A DNA stretch of 64,000 nucleotides from Flavobacterium branchiarum (GTDB lineage: Bacteria; Bacteroidota; Bacteroidia; Flavobacteriales; Flavobacteriaceae): positions 2,294,001-2,358,000 of the forward strand of contig NZ_JAUFQQ010000003.1 of NCBI RefSeq assembly GCF_030409845.1, given 5' to 3'. The notes under the pieces are model-generated. The model ran no database searches and was not told where the DNA came from. It worked only from the letters and a program-made list of their open reading frames with translations. Made by a program: the position numbers and the translations under genes. This document shows, piece after piece, positions 60,205 through 64,000 of the stretch (position 1 is its first letter; every line of letters starts with the position of its first letter).

Positions 60205-61776
60205 ATGAAAAAATTAAATATACATAATCGGTTTACAGCCGAACTTCCTGAAGATCCACTAAACACCAATGAAACCAGGCAGGTTTTAAACACTTGTTTT
60301 TCTTATGTTAATCCTAGAATTCCTTCTGAGCCAAAATTAATCCACGCTTCTGAAGCAGTAGCTGAACTAATTGGACTTTTACCTGGAGACACTCAATCGG
60401 AATCATTTTTGAATGTTTTTTCTGGAAAAGAAGTATTACCTAATACACATCCTTATGCCATGTGTTATGCTGGACATCAATTTGGAAACTGGGCAGGGCA
60501 ATTAGGAGACGGTAGAGCTATTAATTTAACTGAGATCGAACACAACGACCAGTTTTATACTTTGCAGTTAAAAGGGGCCGGAAAAACACCTTATTCTAGA
60601 ACTGCAGATGGTTTGGCTGTGTTACGTTCTTCTATTCGTGAGTATTTATGTAGCGAAGCCATGTTTTACTTAGGAACTCCAACCACTCGCTCCCTTGCTT
60701 TATTATTATCTGGAGATGAAGTATTGCGTGATATGTTGTACGATGGCAATCCTGCTTATGAAAAAGGAGCTATTGTATGCCGTGTAGCCCCATCGTTTAT
60801 TCGTTTTGGAAGTTTTGAGATGTTAACTGCTCGAAATGAACTTACAAATCTGAAATCTTTTGCTGATTATACGATAAAATATTATTATCCTGAAATAAAA
60901 GAAGAGGACGATAAAAAAACCTACATTCAGTTTTTTAAAGCTGTTGCTGATAAAACTCGTAAGATGATTCTGGATTGGCAACGCGTAGGTTTTGTTCATG
61001 GCGTGATGAATACCGATAACATGTCGATTCATGGACTTACAATTGATTTTGGACCTTACGGATGGCTAGAAGATTACGATCCTAATTGGACACCTAATAC
61101 TACCGATAGACAACACAAAAGATATCGATACGGAAATCAAGCAAATGTTGCAAAATGGAATTTATTTCAATTAGCAAATGCATTGTATCCTTTGATTAAT
61201 GAAGCCGAAGGTCTTGAAAGCATATTAGAATCTTTCTCTGATTTGTATGACGAAGAATACAAAGAAATGATGCTTAGCAAACTAGGAATTTCAACTTCTA
61301 AGGAAACTGATAATAAAATCATCTCTGATTTAGAGACTAATTTACAATTATCTGAAACAGATATGACCCTCTTTTTTAGAAATTTAAACAAAATAAAAAA
61401 AGAAGAGTCTGCGGAACAAGCATTTACATGTATTCAAGATGCTTTTTACAAACCTGAAGAAATTAAAGGCGCTATTTTAACTACCTGGTTACAATGGTTC
61501 TCCGATTATTTAAAACGTTTAAGCACAGAAAAAATCTCTGACGATGAACGAGTAGCGATTTTAGACACAGTAAATCCAAAATACGTTTTGCGTAATTATA
61601 TGGCACAATTAAGCATTGATGCAGCCGATGAAGGCGATTACTCATTAGTTGATGAGTTGCATCAATTACTTAAGAAACCTTACGATGAGCAACCTGAATT
61701 TGAAAAATGGTTTACTAAACGACCTGATTGGGCAAGAGATAAAGCAGGTTGCTCTATGCTTTCTTGCAGTTCTTAA
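60205..61776 (+). CDS. selO: Protein adenylyltransferase SelO
   Basis: 523 residues from the ATG at 60205. SelO is a pseudokinase that transfers AMP to redox proteins. The inverted nucleotide-binding features are present: AGHQFGNWAGQLGDGRAINL, LKGAGKTPYSRTADGLAVLRSS (in blocks), FVHGVMNTDNMSIHGLTIDFGPYGW with the DFG-like Asp, and the C-terminal WARDKAGCSMLSCSS. In eukaryotes the end holds selenocysteine; here it is cysteine, as in most bacteria. 35 bases after msrA on the same strand, so both may be induced together by oxidative stress. Confidence 0.95.
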   Translation: MKKLNIHNRFTAELPEDPLNTNETRQVLNTCFSYVNPRIPSEPKLIHASEAVAELIGLLPGDTQSESFLNVFSGKEVLPNTHPYAMCYAGHQFGNWAGQLGDGRAINLTEIEHNDQFYTLQLKGAGKTPYSRTADGLAVLRSSIREYLCSEAMFYLGTPTTRSLALLLSGDEVLRDMLYDGNPAYEKGAIVCRVAPSFIRFGSFEMLTARNELTNLKSFADYTIKYYYPEIKEEDDKKTYIQFFKAVADKTRKMILDWQRVGFVHGVMNTDNMSIHGLTIDFGPYGWLEDYDPNWTPNTTDRQHKRYRYGNQANVAKWNLFQLANALYPLINEAEGLESILESFSDLYDEEYKEMMLSKLGISTSKETDNKIISDLETNLQLSETDMTLFFRNLNKIKKEESAEQAFTCIQDAFYKPEEIKGAILTTWLQWFSDYLKRLSTEKISDDERVAILDTVNPKYVLRNYMAQLSIDAADEGDYSLVDELHQLLKKPYDEQPEFEKWFTKRPDWARDKAGCSMLSCSS

Positions 61777-61778
61777 AT

Positions 61779-62750
61779 TTATTTAGAAGAAATACAATCT
61801 AATATTAAGCTGGCATGAATACGAGAATTCTCTATAAACCATTTATGAGTTTCCATTCCGCCACAAACAACACCTGCCAAAAACAATCCTGCTACATTGG
61901 TTTCCATTGTTTCAGGATTGTATGTTGGCACTTTTCTTTCATCATCAGATAATTGAATTCCCATTTTTTCAAGAAACGTTAAGTCTGGTTTATAACCCGT
62001 AAGCGCCAAAACAAAATCATTTTCAATTGTCACCTTTCCGTTTGGAGTATCAATTATTACTTCATCCTCTCTAATTTCGGTGATATTTGATTCAAAATAA
62101 GCTTTTATACTTCCTTCGGCTATTCTGTTTTCAATATCTGGTTTAACCCAATATTTAACTCGATCATTTATTTCGCTTTTGCGAATAACCATTGTTACTT
62201 TAGCTCCTTTTCGCCAGCATTCTAGCGCTGCATCTACAGAAGAATTGTTAGCACCAACTACCACAACATTTCTAAAAGCATATTCATGCGCTTCTTTGTA
62301 ATAATGGCGTACCTGTGGCAACTCCTCACCTTTTACATTCATATGAATCGGAATATCATAAAAACCTGTCGCAATAACTACATTTTTAGCTTCATACGAT
62401 CCTTTATTTGTAGCTATTTTAAAAAGTGAATTTTCTTGCTTGATAACTTCTGTTACTTTTTCGAATAAATGAATATTGAATTCAAAATATCGGTGAATAT
62501 TGCGATAATACTCTAATGCTTCTTGTCGGCCTGGCTTTGGTGCAAGGCAATTAAAAGGAATATTTCCTATTTCTAGTCTTTCTGCTGTAGAAAAGAAAGT
62601 CATATACAACGGATAATTGAAAATACTATTTACAATTGCTCCTTTTTCAATAATTAGATACTTTAATCCTTTCTTTTGTGCTTCGATTGCACAAGCTAAA
62701 CCTATTGGCCCTCCTCCTACAATTATCAAATCATATTGTTCAACTGCCAT
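61779..62750 (-). CDS. ypdA: YpdA-type bacillithiol disulfide reductase
   Basis: 323 residues. FAD motif LIIVGGGPIGLACAIEAQK (near residue 10), the second nucleotide motif VVVVGANNSSVDAALECWRKGA, and the late ALTGYKPDLTFLEKMGI and GLFLAGVVCGGMETH match the YpdA group. These reduce oxidised bacillithiol using NADPH. Like YpdA, it lacks the CxxC of thioredoxin reductase. It converges on selO with only 2 bases between stop codons and lies 4 bases after the CYTH gene, with which it is co-transcribed. Confidence 0.92.
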   Translation of the reverse strand: MAVEQYDLIIVGGGPIGLACAIEAQKKGLKYLIIEKGAIVNSIFNYPLYMTFFSTAERLEIGNIPFNCLAPKPGRQEALEYYRNIHRYFEFNIHLFEKVTEVIKQENSLFKIATNKGSYEAKNVVIATGFYDIPIHMNVKGEELPQVRHYYKEAHEYAFRNVVVVGANNSSVDAALECWRKGAKVTMVIRKSEINDRVKYWVKPDIENRIAEGSIKAYFESNITEIREDEVIIDTPNGKVTIENDFVLALTGYKPDLTFLEKMGIQLSDDERKVPTYNPETMETNVAGLFLAGVVCGGMETHKWFIENSRIHASLILDCISSK

Positions 62751-62754
62751 AAAT

Positions 62755-63240
62755 CTATTTATTTTTCCATTCTGAAAATGGATTCTTACTTAAATAAGCA
62801 TTATAATACCTTGGGTCATTGGTTACTTCTTCTCCTAACCAATCTGGTTTCTCAAATGCTTCAGTTTCTGATTCTAACTCTATTTCGGCAATTATCAGTC
62901 CTTCATTTTCTCCATAAAACTCATCTACTTCAAAAACATGGTTTCCTGATTTTATTTCGAATCTGGTTTTCTCGATTTTACCTTTTTCACATAATTTCAA
63001 TAATTCTTGTGCTTCTTCTATCGGAATTTCATTTTCCCATTCAAACCGTGACATGCCGCTTTCACTGCCTATTCCTTTTATTGTGATATAGCCTTTTGAT
63101 CCTTTAATACGAATACGTACTGTACGTTTTGGCTCTGAACATAAATAACCCTGTGCAATTCGATTTTGAGCGTATGCTTGCTCTTTAAAATCGGTTGTTT
63201 TAACTAAAAACTTTCTTTCTATTTCGATCATCTTTTCCAT
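62755..63240 (-). CDS. CYTH-domain phosphatase-like protein
   Basis: 161 residues. The family starts with the EIERKFLV signature (residues ~6-13), then VRIRIKGSKGYITIKG, ...FEWENEIPIEEAQELL, and the ending EIELESETEAFEKPDWLGEEVT. CYTH proteins are triphosphatases or adenylyl-cyclase-like enzymes with an eight-strand tunnel lined by acidic and basic residues. Bacterial short members are mostly inorganic triphosphatases. Immediately upstream of ypdA in the same direction. Confidence 0.92.
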   Translation of the reverse strand: MEKMIEIERKFLVKTTDFKEQAYAQNRIAQGYLCSEPKRTVRIRIKGSKGYITIKGIGSESGMSRFEWENEIPIEEAQELLKLCEKGKIEKTRFEIKSGNHVFEVDEFYGENEGLIIAEIELESETEAFEKPDWLGEEVTNDPRYYNAYLSKNPFSEWKNK

Positions 63241-63457
63241 AACTAGATTCAGTTAGCAAGTTACTCATTTTAATTAATTAGCGAATCAAGATTTTTTTAA
63301 GCATCTCTTTTTTTTCTCTCTTCTTTTTTCTAAAAAAGCAGGTTATTTCTAAAAACTAAAGTTCATGTTTTTTGAAAAACAAAACTAAATTACCTGATTA
63401 ATAATGATTTGCATTTATTTTTTCGTTAAATTTGAGAGAATTTAACTCATAAATATT

Positions 63458-64000
63458 ATGTCTAAAAAAACACTTTATCTATTAGGCATTGTAGTCACAA
63501 TTATTTTAGGTACTTTTTTGTATTTAAAATTCTGCTGCAATTGCTGTATGAAAGAACCTGCAGACGATATCGAAAAAGTTGTTATTGTAAAAGAAACCGT
63601 CATCGAGATTGTTCCTTTTGTAATTAATGGTGATGGTATTGACTACCGCAGTAGCGACAATATCAAATTCCTGAAGAACAGTGCTTCAGTTATCCTGCCT
63701 GTAAAAGATTCTGTTACAATTGGCATTGAGAAACTAAAAACGTTCTTAAGTGGCAATCCTAAACAGAAAGTAACCATTACCGGCTATGCGACAACTGAGG
63801 AAAAAAACACTACAACTTATCCTAATCTTGGATTAGCGAGAGCAAATGACGTTAAGAACTTTTTTGTATCAAAAGGTTTACCAGCTGGAAATTTCGACAC
63901 CAAAGGAGAAATAATCGATAAATGGAAGACAAATGCAGATACACTTATAGGACCTGTTTCATTCCAAATAAACACTACAACTGATACCACAGCAACCAAG
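63458..64000 (+). CDS. OmpA-family protein (cut by window end)
   Basis: Open frame from an ATG at 63458 to the end of the window (181 codons seen). A membrane anchor at residues 6-24 is followed by a CCNCC cysteine cluster. An OmpA-like peptidoglycan-associating domain then begins: SSDNIKFLKNSASVILPVKDS, IEKLKTFLSGNPKQKVTITGYATTEE, and LGLARANDVKNFFVSKGLP. The domain motif TGYAT replaces the usual G-H-T-D, so peptidoglycan binding may differ. TAAATTTG at 63427-63434 is a likely -7 box. Confidence 0.85.
   Translation, partial: MSKKTLYLLGIVVTIILGTFLYLKFCCNCCMKEPADDIEKVVIVKETVIEIVPFVINGDGIDYRSSDNIKFLKNSASVILPVKDSVTIGIEKLKTFLSGNPKQKVTITGYATTEEKNTTTYPNLGLARANDVKNFFVSKGLPAGNFDTKGEIIDKWKTNADTLIGPVSFQINTTTDTTATK

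Overview
The window is strongly AT-rich DNA from a member of the Bacteroidota, most likely Flavobacterium or a close relative. Several upstream regions carry the Bacteroidota promoter pair TTTG, about 19 to 21 bases, then TAnnTTTG, and ribosome binding sites are weak. The gene families are also typical of flavobacteria: RAYT transposase, YpdA, SelO, the long Bacteroidota form of arginine decarboxylase, PhoE-less secreted barrels and AraC regulators with seven membrane spans. There is no rRNA, CRISPR array, integrase or complete phage. Two tRNA genes (Arg-ACG and Val-TAC) are present.

Region 1 (1-7.5 kb, minus strand) looks like an effector operon: LysM protein, PAAR-like DUF4280 protein, a 949-residue OmpA-domain protein, then a lipoprotein. 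Behind it lies a second copy of only the last ~235 residues of the large protein plus a second divergent lipoprotein. That is the layout of polymorphic toxin systems with an orphan toxin-immunity cassette. Region 2 (7.5-11.2 kb) holds housekeeping genes: tRNA-Arg, apt, a Rnk/GreA-type factor and a DUF2490 barrel.

Region 3 (11.4-18.5 kb) is the most striking: an AraC regulator followed by a five-gene plus-strand operon. It encodes two pilin-like subunits, a PapD-like chaperone, a larger subunit with the same C-terminal motif, and a 932-residue outer-membrane barrel protein. I read it as a chaperone-usher-like surface-fibre system with an unfamiliar usher. Region 4 (18.5-27.9 kb) has a membrane histidine kinase, small secreted proteins, a zinc-finger/FAD monooxygenase fusion, a RAYT transposase beside 54 copies of a 5-base repeat, and an XRE regulator.

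Region 5 (27.4-34.6 kb) is an AraC-rich block: three regulators with an acetyltransferase, a hydrolase, a cyclophilin-like lipoprotein, a quinone-type oxidoreductase and an outer-membrane barrel. Region 6 (34.6-36.6 kb) contains two small minus-strand genes, each followed by a copy of a 126-base repeat and each bounded by its own inverted repeat. This is the organisation of integron gene cassettes, without an integrase.

Region 7 (36.9-64 kb) is core metabolism: an MsbA-type ABC exporter, proline dehydrogenase, aroB, a polyamine cluster (arginine decarboxylase with a long leader, a deoxyhypusine-synthase-like enzyme and an acidic protein), recQ, a ppc-DinB pair and Lrp. It continues with an M14 peptidase divergent from an XRE regulator across an array of six operator-like palindromes. 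Then come PlsC, a spermidine-synthase fold protein, M23 peptidase, small secreted proteins, a class V aminotransferase, msrA, selO, ypdA, a CYTH protein and the start of an OmpA-family gene cut by the window end.
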